Shown: positions 43,896 to 53,502, counted from the stretch's first letter. The stretch is 64,000 bases of DNA from Sphingomonas sp. (GCF_030145815.1 NZ_JAIXHL010000006.1:124001-188000), one strand, 5' to 3'. Notes: generated from the letters alone by a model not told the origin. Numbers and translations: made by a program.

Positions 43896-44413
43896 TGCCG
43901 GTCTTTACCCCGATCCCGCATGAACAGTTCGTAGCCGACGTGCTCGCGCTCGCCGATGCGCTGCGGGCCGACCCCGACTGGCGGCCCGACTATCTGATTG
44001 GCATCGGGCGCGGCGGGCTGATCCCGGCGGTGTATCTCAGCCATGCGATCGTGGGGCCGATGCTGTCGGTCGATTACAGCGCACGGAACGAGGACCTTGC
44101 CGCCCCTGCCCTCGCCCGGCTGGCGGAGCGGACGCGGGAGGGCGCGCGATTGCTGTTCATCGACGACATCAACGACAGCGGCGCGACGATCGGCCGGCTA
44201 CGCGCCGGGCTGAGCAGCGCCGGGGCCGAGGCGGCGCACATTCGCTTTGCGACCTTGCTCGACAACATCACATCGCAGCAGCGCGTCGATTACGCGGCGC
44301 GCACGATCGACCGGTCGGTGACGAAGGACTGGTTCATCTTCCCATGGGAAGCCGTCGCGCCGGATGCAGCAATCGAAGCTGACGCGGCGGAGCTACCTGA
44401 CCGCATAGCCTAG
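43895..44413 (+). CDS. Purine phosphoribosyltransferase
   Basis: A 172-residue type I phosphoribosyltransferase. The PRPP-binding signature LLFIDDINDSGATI is at residues 86-99, and the N-terminal part has YLIGIGRGGLIPAVYLSHAI with the PPi loop, followed by the hood-type C-terminus KDWFIFPWE. This form resembles hypoxanthine/xanthine-guanine PRTases (Gpt/Hpt-like). The exact base is not certain. Coupling to the adenine deaminase-like gene supports hypoxanthine as substrate. The ATG at 43895 shares one base with the deaminase stop. It is convergent with the response regulator, 1 bp away. Confidence 0.85.
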   Translation: MPVFTPIPHEQFVADVLALADALRADPDWRPDYLIGIGRGGLIPAVYLSHAIVGPMLSVDYSARNEDLAAPALARLAERTREGARLLFIDDINDSGATIGRLRAGLSSAGAEAAHIRFATLLDNITSQQRVDYAARTIDRSVTKDWFIFPWEAVAPDAAIEADAAELPDRIA

Positions 44414-44414
44414 C

Positions 44415-44765
44415 TCAAAGCGCCGCGAGCGCCTGTTCGACCGAATCCATCGTGAACGGCTTGGCGAGCACCGGGCGGTCGCGATGCGCGTCGACCACCA
44501 TGTCCCCGCTGCCCCCGGTCGCGAGGATGAAGGGCACGCCCTGCGCCGCCAGCGCGTCGGCAATCGGCCAGCTCTGCTCGCCGCCCGACAGGTTGACGTC
44601 CAAGATCGCCGCATCGACGCCGCCCGCCCCGACAATCTCCATCGCCGAAGCGACGCTGTCGGCAGTGCCGGCATGGTCCTTGCCCAGCATGTCGAGGAAA
44701 TCCTCGATCATCATGGCAATCAGGGGTTCGTCCTCGACCACGAGGATGCGTTGCGGAGCGCTCAT
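44415..44765 (-). CDS. Single-domain response regulator, FATGUY type
   Basis: A 116-residue stand-alone receiver domain with no output domain. The acidic pocket VVEDEP (Glu11, Asp12), phospho-acceptor Asp56 (ILDVNLSGG) and Lys102 (LAKPFT) are intact. The segment PFILATGG (78-85) has the FATGUY pattern (PF-x-[FI]-ATG) that marks receivers feeding the alphaproteobacterial general stress response in sphingomonads. It lies 39 bp downstream of cckA on the same strand and may be cotranscribed. The ATG at 44765 gives MSAPQRILVVEDE; seven more residues are possible upstream. Confidence 0.88.
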   Translation of the reverse strand: MSAPQRILVVEDEPLIAMMIEDFLDMLGKDHAGTADSVASAMEIVGAGGVDAAILDVNLSGGEQSWPIADALAAQGVPFILATGGSGDMVVDAHRDRPVLAKPFTMDSVEQALAAL

Positions 44766-44804
44766 TGGCCAGCATGTGCCTGACAATCGTTCCGCGGTCG
44801 AGCG

Positions 44805-47192
44805 CTATTTCGCGGTCATTACCGACCGGGCAAGCTCCGCAAGTTGCTGAACGGAAAAGGGTTTCGGCAAGAATGCGACCTTGTCGATGTCGATCGACTT
44901 GCGCAGCTGCTCCTCGGCATAGCCCGACATGAAGATGATCTTGAGGTCCGGATATTTCTTGCGCGCGTGGCGAACCATGGTCGGGCCGTCCATCGTCGGC
45001 ATCACCACGTCGCTGATCAGCAGGTCGGGCTTGTCGCTCTTCTCCAGCAATTCCAGCGCCGCTTCGCCATTTTCGGCGGTCAGGACGGTATAGCCCTGCC
45101 GCGCCAGCGCGCGTTCGGCGACGGCGCGGACCATCGCCTCGTCCTCGACCAGCAGGATCGTGCCACTACCCCACAGATCGCCCTGCACTGCCTTGGCGGT
45201 CGGTAGCGGCGCCGTCTGTTCGGGCGCAGTGTGGACGGGGAGATAGATGGTGAAGACCGCCCCCTTGCCCGGCTCACTCTCGGCAAAGATGAACCCGCCG
45301 GATTGCTTGATGATGCCATAGACGGTCGACAGGCCCAGCCCCGTCCCCTTCCCCACTTCCTTGGTGGTGAAGAACGGCTCCCAGATATGCGCCAGCACAT
45401 CCGCCGGGATGCCCGACCCGGTGTCGGACACGCGCAGCGCGGTATAGTCCCCGACCGGCAGCACATCCTCGTCCATCGCGCGCACTTCATGCGCGGGGAC
45501 GCTCAGCGTCTCGATCGTCAGCGTGCCGCCACCATTGGGGTTCTTCGCCAGCATCGCGTCGCGCGCATTGACCGCCAGATTGACGACGACCTGTTCCAAC
45601 TGCCCCGGATCGGCGCGCACCGGCCCCAGGTTGCGGCCGTGATTGACCACCAGCTCGACCGTCTCGCCCAGCAGGCGCTTGAGCAGGTTCGACACCTCAG
45701 AAATGATGTCGGGCAGCTGCAGCAACTGCGGCCGCAGCGTCTGTTGCCGCGAAAAGGCGAGCAGCTGGCGGGTCAGCGCGGCGGCGCGGTTGGAGTTGAG
45801 CAGGATCTGCTGGATGTCGTCATAATCGCTGTCGCCGGGCGCATGGCGCATCAGCATCAGGTCGCAATGGCCGATGATCGCGGTAAGGATGTTGTTAAAG
45901 TCGTGGGCGACGCCGCCGGCAAGCTGGCCGACCGCCTGCATCTTGGTGGCCTGTGCCACCTGGCGCTTGAGCTGCCCCTCCTCGCCCGCATCGCGCAGAC
46001 TGAGCAGTACTGCCGCATCGCCCAGCCCCCGCGCAGAGGCGATCGACAGCGACACCGCCTCGTCGGGTGCCTGGGCAAAACGCACCGTCAGGTCCATCGG
46101 ATGCACCGCACCCGCCGCGAACCGCCGCACCGCATCGGCGAGCGTGCTCTTGTCCTCGCGCACCACCAGATCGCCCGGATAGAGCGGCGGGGCGTCGGTG
46201 TTGACATGTGCCGCGCGCACAAAGGCGTCGTTCATGAACGCAAAGCGCCCGTCCGCGCCCACCAGCGCGATGCCGGTGGGAAGCAGCGCGATCAGCGAGC
46301 GGACATGCGCACTCGATTCCGCGCCCATTTCCTGCGCCGGGGCATATTCCTCATCGAGCAATGCGACCAGCATCGGGGTCGCATCGCCGTCGAGAAACGG
46401 GATTTCCAGAACGCGGATCGGTGGGCCCGACAGGCCCTCGCGTTCAAACCGCACCGTGCCGCGATTGTCGGTGATCAGGAAACGGGTGATGTCCCGCCCC
46501 TCGATCATCGCCAGCTCGTCGCCAGCCGCGCGCAGCCGCAGCACGCGATTGGCGGCGCGCACCCGGCCATCGGCGCCGATCAGCGCCATCATGATCCCGG
46601 CCTGCCCCAGCCGGTCGCCCGATTTGCCCGCGACCAGCGCCTGTGCCTGTTTGGTCAGGTCCACCGCATCGGCACCGGCGAAGCGCCACACCAGCAGCGA
46701 ATCGCCGACGCGTGCGACATGCGCCGTCAGCTTGGTCCCGGCGGCATCGAACGACCCGCTCGATGCCTGCCCGTCGCGCCATGCGGCGCGCCCCGCGCTG
46801 CCCAGCTGCGACGCCGCCCAGTCACCGATCACCACTGCGGGGGGAGCGGGATAGCCGGGAAACAGCGTCCCGAACCGCTCATTGGCGCAGACCAGCCGCC
46901 CGGCGCGGTCGGTCACCGCGATCGCGTCATTGCTCATCGACGCGAGCATGTTCGCCAGCGACCAGTCGATCTCACTCGCGGCGGCAGGCGTGTCTGTGGC
47001 TGTTGCGGGTCGCCGCACCAGCGTTACCGCCAGCGCGATCAGAACCGCCGCCGCGAAAAACCCGGCAGCAACTGCTAGCGAGTCGATCGCCCACAGCACC
47101 GCTCCACCAGCCGCCGCTCCGGCGACGATCGCCGCGATCAGCGGGCCGGTGATGCCGGAGGTCTCGTCAGTCGGGGCGGAAATGCTGGGCAT
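44805..47192 (-). CDS. cckA: Cell-cycle hybrid histidine kinase CckA
   Basis: CckA phosphorylates CtrA and CpdR through the phosphotransferase ChpT and reverses the flow in response to c-di-GMP. The 795-residue protein has two N-terminal membrane helices (residues about 15-60) and PAS-like sensor regions (about 75-395). The HisKA domain has His430 (GGVAHDFNNILTAIIGH), the HATPase has DTGSGIPADVLAHIWEPFFTT and GTGLGLSTVYGIIKQSGG, and the C-terminal receiver has Asp728 (LLISDVVMPTMDG). The ending FMSGYAEEQLRKSI plus FLPKPFSVQQLAE is typical of CckA orthologues. Possible CtrA boxes elsewhere in this window would be its indirect targets. Confidence 0.92.
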   Translation of the reverse strand: MPSISAPTDETSGITGPLIAAIVAGAAAGGAVLWAIDSLAVAAGFFAAAVLIALAVTLVRRPATATDTPAAASEIDWSLANMLASMSNDAIAVTDRAGRLVCANERFGTLFPGYPAPPAVVIGDWAASQLGSAGRAAWRDGQASSGSFDAAGTKLTAHVARVGDSLLVWRFAGADAVDLTKQAQALVAGKSGDRLGQAGIMMALIGADGRVRAANRVLRLRAAGDELAMIEGRDITRFLITDNRGTVRFEREGLSGPPIRVLEIPFLDGDATPMLVALLDEEYAPAQEMGAESSAHVRSLIALLPTGIALVGADGRFAFMNDAFVRAAHVNTDAPPLYPGDLVVREDKSTLADAVRRFAAGAVHPMDLTVRFAQAPDEAVSLSIASARGLGDAAVLLSLRDAGEEGQLKRQVAQATKMQAVGQLAGGVAHDFNNILTAIIGHCDLMLMRHAPGDSDYDDIQQILLNSNRAAALTRQLLAFSRQQTLRPQLLQLPDIISEVSNLLKRLLGETVELVVNHGRNLGPVRADPGQLEQVVVNLAVNARDAMLAKNPNGGGTLTIETLSVPAHEVRAMDEDVLPVGDYTALRVSDTGSGIPADVLAHIWEPFFTTKEVGKGTGLGLSTVYGIIKQSGGFIFAESEPGKGAVFTIYLPVHTAPEQTAPLPTAKAVQGDLWGSGTILLVEDEAMVRAVAERALARQGYTVLTAENGEAALELLEKSDKPDLLISDVVMPTMDGPTMVRHARKKYPDLKIIFMSGYAEEQLRKSIDIDKVAFLPKPFSVQQLAELARSVMTAK

Positions 47193-47230
47193 AGCCCCCT
47201 TTCCCGCCCCGCTGCCATAGCGTCAAGCGC

Positions 47231-49294
47231 TCACCAGACGCGGACGCGTTTTGCCGGATCGAGATACAGGCTTTCGCCCGGCTTCGCGCCGAACGCGCCG
47301 TACCAGGGGTCGAGGTTGCGGACGACCCAGGCGCGCTGGATCGACGGGCTGTGCGGATCGGTCAGCAGGCGCTGGCGCAGATTCGCCTCACGATAATTGC
47401 GCCGCCACACCTGCGCCCAGCCGAGGTAGAAGCGCTGGTCGCCGGTAAAGCCATCGATCACCGGCGCTTCCTTGCCGCCCAGCGCATGCTTGTAGGCATC
47501 ATAAGCGATGGTGAGGCCGGCCAGGTCGCCGATATTCTCGCCCAGCGTAAACTCGCCCTTCACATGCTCACCCGGCAGCGGCTCATAGGCGTCATACTGC
47601 GCGATCAGCGCCTTGCCCGCCGCCTCGAATGCCTTGACGTCTTCCGGCGTCCACCAGTCGGCCAGCTCGCCCTTTTCGTTATACTTGGCGCCCTGATCGT
47701 CGAAATGGTGGCTGATCTCGTGCCCGATCACCGCGCCGATGCCGCCATAGTTGATCGCCGGATCGGCCTTGGGGTCGAAGAAGGGCGGCTGCAGGATCGC
47801 GGCGGGGAAGACGACTTCCATCATGCCGAAATTGGCATAGGCGTTCACCGTCTGGGGCAGCATGCCCCATTCCCAGCGGCGCACCGGGCCGCCCAGCTTG
47901 TCGAGCATATACGCATAGTCGAAACGGTTGGAGCGGACGGCATTGCCGAACAGATCGTCGGCCTTGACCTCAAGACCCGCATAGCTGCGCCACTGGTCGG
48001 GGTAGCCGACCTTGACGGTGAAGTTCTTGAGCTTCGCCTTGGCGCGCGCCTTGGTCTGCGGCTGCATCCAGTCGAGCGCATCGATCCGCCGGCCCATCGC
48101 GTCAAGGACATTGGCAACGAGCTTGTTCATCTCCGCCTTGTACTCGGCCGGGAAATAGCGCGCGGCGTATTCCTTGCCCAATTCCTCGCCCAGGGCGCCT
48201 TCGGTGAAGCTCACGCCCCGCTTCCAGCGCGGCTCGCGCTGCGGCGTGCCCTGCAGCGTGGTGCCGTAGAAGGCGAAGTTGGTGTCGGCCACTGCATCGG
48301 GCAGATAATCGGCCATCGCGCCCAGGCTGCGCACCAGCATTTGGTCCTTCACCACCGCCAGCGGCGCGTCGTCGAGGATCTTCGCGATACCGGTGACTGC
48401 GCTCGGCTGGTTCACCAGCACTTCGGTGATCTTCGGGCTCAACGCCTTCAGCATGGCCGGCATGTCGAGCGTCTTCGACGACAGCTTGGCGGTCTCGGCC
48501 AGGGTGAACTTGTTATAGGTCTTGGCGGCGTCGCCCGAATCCTCGCGCGTCCACTGCACCTTGGCGATGCTGGTCTCGAAGTCGAGGATCCCCTTGGCAC
48601 GCGCATCGGCATCCGCTTCGCCCGCCAGCGTCAGCATCTTGGCGAGATAACCGAGATAGGCGGTGCGGATCGCCGCCATCTTCGGATTGTCGAGCAGATA
48701 CATGTCGCGGTCGGGCAGGCCCGTGCCACCCTGATAGATCGAGAAGATATACTGAGTCGGGATCTTGTCGTCCTGGCCGACATAGCCGCCGAACGGCCCG
48801 GGGATTCCCATTTTTGCGCCTTCAACCACCAACGCGGCGTAACCCGCCTTGCTGTCGAGCGCCTTGATCTTGCCCAGCCAGGGCTGGATCGGCGCAAGCC
48901 CGCGCGCCTCGACGGTCGCGGTGTCGAGATAGCTGGTATAAGCGCGACCGACCATGCTGGCCTTGTCGTCCTTCACCTCATCCAGAATACCACGCACGCG
49001 CTCCTTCGACAGATCGTCGAGCGCGGTGAACATGCCATAGTTGGACTTGTCCGCCGGGATCGGCGTGTTTTTCGCCCAAACGCCGTTGGAGAAGGCATAG
49101 AAATCCTCGCCCGGCGCAACGCTGCGATCCATGCCCGCGACGTCGAAGCCAAAGCTGCCCAGCTGCGGCTTGGCGGCTGCGGTCGGTGCCGGAGTCGGCG
49201 CGGCCGCTGCCGGCCCCTCACCGCTGGCCGAACTGGCGCAGCCGCTCGCCAATGCGGTTCCGGCGAGAAGAATGGGGATCAGGAGAAGACGCAT
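47231..49294 (-). CDS. M13 family metallopeptidase (PepO/neprilysin-like lipoprotein)
   Basis: A 687-residue zinc endopeptidase of the neprilysin family. The start is a lipoprotein signal (LLLIPILLAGTALASGC) followed by a Pro/Ala-rich spacer, then the M13 N-terminal domain (MDRSVAPGEDFYAFSNGVW). The catalytic site is VIGHEISHHFDDQGAKY (HEXXH), with ENIGDLAGLTIAYDAY giving the third zinc ligand, and the C-terminus ends in a Trp after FGAKPGESLYLDPAKRVRVW. It should degrade peptides of limited size in the periplasm. It stands alone, 38 bp downstream of cckA's start on the same strand. Confidence 0.93.
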   Translation of the reverse strand: MRLLLIPILLAGTALASGCASSASGEGPAAAAPTPAPTAAAKPQLGSFGFDVAGMDRSVAPGEDFYAFSNGVWAKNTPIPADKSNYGMFTALDDLSKERVRGILDEVKDDKASMVGRAYTSYLDTATVEARGLAPIQPWLGKIKALDSKAGYAALVVEGAKMGIPGPFGGYVGQDDKIPTQYIFSIYQGGTGLPDRDMYLLDNPKMAAIRTAYLGYLAKMLTLAGEADADARAKGILDFETSIAKVQWTREDSGDAAKTYNKFTLAETAKLSSKTLDMPAMLKALSPKITEVLVNQPSAVTGIAKILDDAPLAVVKDQMLVRSLGAMADYLPDAVADTNFAFYGTTLQGTPQREPRWKRGVSFTEGALGEELGKEYAARYFPAEYKAEMNKLVANVLDAMGRRIDALDWMQPQTKARAKAKLKNFTVKVGYPDQWRSYAGLEVKADDLFGNAVRSNRFDYAYMLDKLGGPVRRWEWGMLPQTVNAYANFGMMEVVFPAAILQPPFFDPKADPAINYGGIGAVIGHEISHHFDDQGAKYNEKGELADWWTPEDVKAFEAAGKALIAQYDAYEPLPGEHVKGEFTLGENIGDLAGLTIAYDAYKHALGGKEAPVIDGFTGDQRFYLGWAQVWRRNYREANLRQRLLTDPHSPSIQRAWVVRNLDPWYGAFGAKPGESLYLDPAKRVRVW

Positions 49295-49351
49295 CGGGCA
49301 CCCTTCGGAACGTTGGAAAACGCCCGTGTCTTACGCCGATGATACGCCCGA

Positions 49352-49924
49352 TCAAGTCTCCGAAGAAACTTTATTGCGGAGTGCGACCCGCTTGCGCCAC
49401 TTGCGCGCGACCCAACCACGCCAGATCAGAATGGAAAGACCATAGCCGGCGGCCGCGCACACAACCGAAATGACGAGCAGCCCGATCAACAGCGCGGGTG
49501 CGGCTTGCGACAACAGCCAGCTCGTCCACTCGCCGACCCCGGCATGATGTTCGACCAGCGCCATGAAGCCCGAAAGATCGGCGTTCCGACCCAGCATCAG
49601 ATTGCCGGTATAGACCGACCCATAGAGGATGAACGGGGTCGTCGCCGGGTTGCTCAGGAACGTCATCGCGGCAGCGATCGGTACATTGGCGCGAAACGGC
49701 AACGCCAGCATCGCGGCGCCCGCGATCTGAAGTCCCGGGATCAGCAGAAAGATACCGACCAGCAGGCCCAGCGCCACGCCGCGCGGCACCGAACGACGCG
49801 TGAAGCGCCATAATTCAGGGGCGAGCACGCGGTGCGCGACAGGGCGCAGCCAGCGGATCTGCTCAATCGACTCGCGCGTGGGCATGTTGCGCTGCCACCA
49901 AGCGCTGAGACGGCTCGGCTTCAT
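49352..49924 (-). CDS. DUF2062 membrane protein
   Basis: A 190-residue inner-membrane protein with the DUF2062 pattern: an amphipathic N-terminus (RWLRPVAHRVLAPELW), RRSVPRGVALGLLVGIFLLIPGLQI, FRANVPIAAAMTFLSNPATTPFILYG and a C-terminal helix pair with a basic end. Function unknown; proteins of this family are predicted to form small helical bundles. It follows smpB with 1 bp between them, so it is probably cotranscribed. Confidence 0.88.
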   Translation of the reverse strand: MKPSRLSAWWQRNMPTRESIEQIRWLRPVAHRVLAPELWRFTRRSVPRGVALGLLVGIFLLIPGLQIAGAAMLALPFRANVPIAAAMTFLSNPATTPFILYGSVYTGNLMLGRNADLSGFMALVEHHAGVGEWTSWLLSQAAPALLIGLLVISVVCAAAGYGLSILIWRGWVARKWRKRVALRNKVSSET

Positions 49925-49925
49925 G

Positions 49926-50408
49926 TCACCCGCGATCGCGGAGGATCCGCCCCTGTTCACGCTTCCAGTCCCGTTCCTTGATCGACTCGCGCTTGTCGTG
50001 AGTCTTCTTGCCCTTCGCCAGCGCCAGCTCGACCTTCGCCCGGCCGCGACCGTTGAAGTAGATCGACATCGGGATCAGCGTCATGCCCTCCCGCGCGACC
50101 GCGCCCTGCAGCTTTTCTACCTGGCGTTGATGAAGGAGCAATTTACGGGGGCGCTTGGGTTCGTGATTAAAGCGGTTTCCGTGCGAAAATTCGGGGATGT
50201 TGGCGTTGACCAGCCACGCCTGCCCGTCGCGCACCTCGGCGTAGCTCTCCGCGATCGACCCTTCGCCGAATCGCAGCGACTTCACCTCGGTCCCCTGCAG
50301 CGCGATCCCCGCCTCAAAGAACTCTTCAAGGAAATACTCGAAGCGCGCCTTGCGGTTCTCCGCGACGATCTTCTTCTTGTCGAATTCAAGGGGACGAGGG
50401 CGTGCCAT
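49926..50408 (-). CDS. smpB: SsrA-binding protein SmpB
   Basis: SmpB binds tmRNA and delivers it to stalled ribosomes for trans-translation. The 160-residue product has [32 protein letters not shown], the OB-fold strands, [15 protein letters not shown] and the basic C-terminal tail [20 protein letters not shown], all canonical. The ATG at 50408 is chosen; an upstream extension would read through the inverted repeat at 50454-50531. dapA lies upstream on the same strand. Confidence 0.97.
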   Translation of the reverse strand: MARPRPLEFDKKKIVAENRKARFEYFLEEFFEAGIALQGTEVKSLRFGEGSIAESYAEVRDGQAWLVNANIPEFSHGNRFNHEPKRPRKLLLHQRQVEKLQGAVAREGMTLIPMSIYFNGRGRAKVELALAKGKKTHDKRESIKERDWKREQGRILRDRG

Positions 50409-50453
50409 GGGACGCGCGATGTAGGGGGGCTGGGGGAGAAAGGGAAGGCATCT

Positions 50454-50531
50454 CGTCGCCCCGGCGCAGGCCGGGGCCGCCATAGGGTTCGCAGCGCGCT
50501 CGAGGCGGCCCCGGCCTGCGCCGGGGCGACG
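50454..50531. repeat. 28-bp perfect inverted repeat (REP-like), family A
   Basis: The arms 50454-50481 and 50504-50531 are exact reverse complements over 28 bp, starting CGTCGCCCCGGCGCAGGC, with a 22-bp loop. The element sits in the gap between dapA and smpB. Its core (CCCCGGCGCAGGCCGGGG) is itself palindromic. It looks like a dispersed extragenic palindrome of sphingomonads and may act as a transcript-end or mRNA-stabilising structure. Confidence 0.85.
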
Positions 50532-50533
50532 GC

Positions 50534-51415
50534 TTAAATCAACCCCGCCGCCGCCATCGCCGCATCGACCGCCGCCTTGCTGGCGTCACTTGGCTGCACC
50601 ATAGGCAGGCGCAGTTCTGCGGAAATCTCGGGCCGCAGCTTGTTGACCGCATATTTCACTGGCCCCGGCGAGGCATCGGTGAACAGTGCCAGATGCAGCG
50701 CGAACAGCCGGTCGTGCAGCGCCAGCGCGATCGCCGTATTCCCTTCGGCCCATGCCGCCTGGAACTGCGCGCACAGCTTGGGCGCGACATTGGCGGCGAC
50801 CGAGATGCACCCCACCCCGCCCATCGCGTTGAACGCAAGCGCAGTCTCGTCATTTCCCGAAAGCTGCGCGAAGCCGGCGCGCAGCGCGGCGCGATGCTTC
50901 GACACGCGGGCGAGGTCGCCGGTCGCGTCCTTGATCGCGACGAACTTGTCGGGAAATGCCTCAACGATGCGGATCACCGTCTCGGGCTGGATATCGGTCA
51001 CGGTGCGGCCGGGAACATTGTAGAGGATGATCGGCAGCTCGCACTCGGCCGCCACTGCCGCGAAATGCTGGAAGATGCCTTCCTGGCTCGGGCGGTTGTA
51101 ATAAGGCGGGACCATCAGCACCGCGTCGGCACCCGACTCCTTCGCCGCCTGAACGTTGCCGATGGCGACGCGGGTGTCGTTCGACCCCGCCCCCGCGATC
51201 ACCGGCACGCGCCCGCGTACCTGATCGGCGCAGACGCGCACCACCTCGAAATGCTCATCCTTGGACAGCGTCGCCGCCTCGCCGGTGGTGCCTACGGGGA
51301 CCAGCGCCGACGATCCTTCGGCGATCTGCCACTCGACGAAATCGCGGAACACATCCTCGGCAAAGCTGCCGTTACGGAATGGCGTGATCAGGGCGGGGAT
51401 GGAACCAGCGAACAT
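50534..51415 (-). CDS. dapA: 4-hydroxy-tetrahydrodipicolinate synthase
   Basis: DapA condenses pyruvate with aspartate semialdehyde, the first step of diaminopimelate/lysine synthesis. The 293-residue TIM-barrel protein has [48 protein letters not shown] (catalytic Tyr), YNVPGRT and [11 protein letters not shown] (Schiff-base Lys). The ATG at 51415 is preferred over a TTG three codons earlier. It is divergent from the lytic transglycosylase across 62 bp. Confidence 0.96.
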   Translation of the reverse strand: MFAGSIPALITPFRNGSFAEDVFRDFVEWQIAEGSSALVPVGTTGEAATLSKDEHFEVVRVCADQVRGRVPVIAGAGSNDTRVAIGNVQAAKESGADAVLMVPPYYNRPSQEGIFQHFAAVAAECELPIILYNVPGRTVTDIQPETVIRIVEAFPDKFVAIKDATGDLARVSKHRAALRAGFAQLSGNDETALAFNAMGGVGCISVAANVAPKLCAQFQAAWAEGNTAIALALHDRLFALHLALFTDASPGPVKYAVNKLRPEISAELRLPMVQPSDASKAAVDAAMAAAGLI

Positions 51416-51477
51416 ATGCGTCAAAATGCCCCAATCATCGGAAATTCGGGGTGGCCAATAGGGTGCGTTCGCGTAGT

Positions 51478-53502
51478 ATGTCCAGCATGCTTGGCTCTAT
51501 GTTCAGGAGCGGGCTTCTGCTCGCCGGCGTATCGGGTGTCGCGGTCTCATCGCAGGTCGTGCAGGATGGGGCCCAATGGTATCGCGCGCAGTTCGCTGCG
51601 ATCGCGGCGCAGGTGCTGCCCCCTGCCCCGCCGCCGTCAGCTTCCAGCATCCAGTACACGATCGACCAATGGAAGCGGCTGCAACAGTCCGATCGCTGGC
51701 CGTTCAGCGACTATGCCAATTTCATGCTCGCGCATCCCGGTTGGCCGGGCGAAACCAGTCGCCGCGCCGCTGCCGAGGCATCGCTGGGTGCGGGCACGGA
51801 CGCGCCGTCGCTCGTCATCCGCTTCTTTGAGCGCTTTCCGCCCCTGACCGCTGCGGGCCGCATCCGCTTCGCCGAAGCGCTGGCGATCACCGGCCGCCGC
51901 GCCGAGGCAGACGAGCAGGCACGCCGCGCCTGGCGCAGCGGCATCCTGCGTCCGACCGATGAAACCGCGGTACTGGGCGGCTTTTCCGCGGCCTTGTCCC
52001 CCGCCGACCATGACGCCCGGATGGACGCGCTGTTGTGGCAGGACGCGCGAACCGTCGCCGCCCGCCAGATCGGCTACACCTCGCCGCAGAAGCGCGCGCT
52101 GTTCGAGGCGCGGCTCGCGCTCCATTCCGACGCCCCCGATGCGCAGGACCGCGCCGCCGCCGTCGAGGCGATCGGCGCGCGCGACCCCGGCTTCATCGCC
52201 GACCGCGCCAGCTGGTTCCGCAACAATGGCGCCAGCGGCTCGGCCCGCTCGCTCCTCGCCCGCCCACGCGTCCTCGACAGCCGCCCCGGCAATGTCGAGG
52301 AATGGTATGAGGTGCTGCTGACCAACGCCCGCGCCGCCGAATCCGACCGGCAATATGCGCTGGCCTATGCCATCGCCAGCCAAGTCGACGACGCGGTGGC
52401 ACCGGGCACCGACATCTCCGACCTCGGCCTCGGCATCCGCGACGATTACACCAGCCTGGTGTGGCTCGCCGGCACGGTCGCGATGCAGAAGCTCGGTCGT
52501 CCGGCCGACGCGGTCGGCATGTTCGACCGCTATTCGCGCGGATCGCGCACCCCGACCACCCAGTCCAAGGGCATTTACTGGGCCGGCCGCGCCGCCGAAG
52601 CAGCGGGGCAGCAGGCCGCCGCCCGCGCCTATTATGAGCGCGCCGCCGCCTATTCGGACCTGTTCTATGGCCAGCTCGCCGCCGAACGGCTCGGGCGCGA
52701 GCTCAAGGCACCGCCGCCGGTCGATTTCCGCAGCGTCAGCCCCGCTGCGCGCACCGCATTCTACAATCGCGAAGTGGTGCGCGCCGCGCAGATGCTCGGC
52801 ACGCTCGGCCGCGCCGAGGATCAGGGCTATTTCCTGCGCCAGATCGCCGCGGATGCGACGAGTGCCGAGGATCATGTGCTGGCGACCGAACTGTCGCGGA
52901 CGCTCAACCGCCCCGACCTGGGGGTGATGGTCGGACGCAGTGCGCTGCTCAACGGCCTGACCGACTATACCGTCGCGGGCTATCCGTCAGTCCCGGTCCC
53001 CGCGGGGCAGGAAGCCCATTTCACGATGATCCACGCCATCGCGCGCCAGGAAAGCCAGTTCGACAAAGCGGCCGTCAGCCATGCCGGCGCGCGGGGGCTT
53101 ATGCAGCTGATGCCCGGCACCGCACGTGAGGTCGCCGGAAAGCTGGGGATGAGCTACGACCGCGCGGCGCTGACCGTGGATACGGATTACAATATCCGCC
53201 TCGGGTCGAGCTACATCCAGCGCATGCTCGATTATTATGGCGGCAGCTACCCGCTCGCCGTCGCCGCCTACAATGCTGGTCCCGGCAATGTGAACAAGTG
53301 GATCCGCGCCAATGGCGACCCGCGCATGCCCGGCGTCGACATGCTCGAATGGATCGAGAATATCCCGATCTTCGAGACCAAGAACTATGTCCACCGCGTG
53401 CTGGAAAATGCCGTCGTCTACGACATGCTCCATCCGCAGCGGTCACGCTCACGCGGGCCGCATCGCATGAGTTGGTATCTGGGCAAGAACCGCCCGGGGT
53501 GA
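51478..53502 (+). CDS. Soluble lytic murein transglycosylase (SLT family)
   Basis: A 674-residue periplasmic enzyme that cleaves peptidoglycan to 1,6-anhydro-muropeptides. It has an N-terminal hydrophobic signal/anchor (MFRSGLLLAGVSGVAVSS), a long alpha-superhelical region (about 60-480) and a C-terminal lysozyme-like domain. The catalytic Glu525 lies in ARQESQFDKAAVSHAGARGL, with LMQLMPGTA and AVAAYNAGPGNVNKW following. The layout and length match Slt70-type enzymes. ATGs at 51478 and 51487 are both possible starts. The downstream GNAT gene overlaps its stop (GTGA). Confidence 0.93.
   Translation: MSSMLGSMFRSGLLLAGVSGVAVSSQVVQDGAQWYRAQFAAIAAQVLPPAPPPSASSIQYTIDQWKRLQQSDRWPFSDYANFMLAHPGWPGETSRRAAAEASLGAGTDAPSLVIRFFERFPPLTAAGRIRFAEALAITGRRAEADEQARRAWRSGILRPTDETAVLGGFSAALSPADHDARMDALLWQDARTVAARQIGYTSPQKRALFEARLALHSDAPDAQDRAAAVEAIGARDPGFIADRASWFRNNGASGSARSLLARPRVLDSRPGNVEEWYEVLLTNARAAESDRQYALAYAIASQVDDAVAPGTDISDLGLGIRDDYTSLVWLAGTVAMQKLGRPADAVGMFDRYSRGSRTPTTQSKGIYWAGRAAEAAGQQAAARAYYERAAAYSDLFYGQLAAERLGRELKAPPPVDFRSVSPAARTAFYNREVVRAAQMLGTLGRAEDQGYFLRQIAADATSAEDHVLATELSRTLNRPDLGVMVGRSALLNGLTDYTVAGYPSVPVPAGQEAHFTMIHAIARQESQFDKAAVSHAGARGLMQLMPGTAREVAGKLGMSYDRAALTVDTDYNIRLGSSYIQRMLDYYGGSYPLAVAAYNAGPGNVNKWIRANGDPRMPGVDMLEWIENIPIFETKNYVHRVLENAVVYDMLHPQRSRSRGPHRMSWYLGKNRPG

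Noticed and set aside
47351-49342. 663-codon plus-strand frame opposite the M13 peptidase
   Set aside because: Antisense shadow, low-complexity translation.
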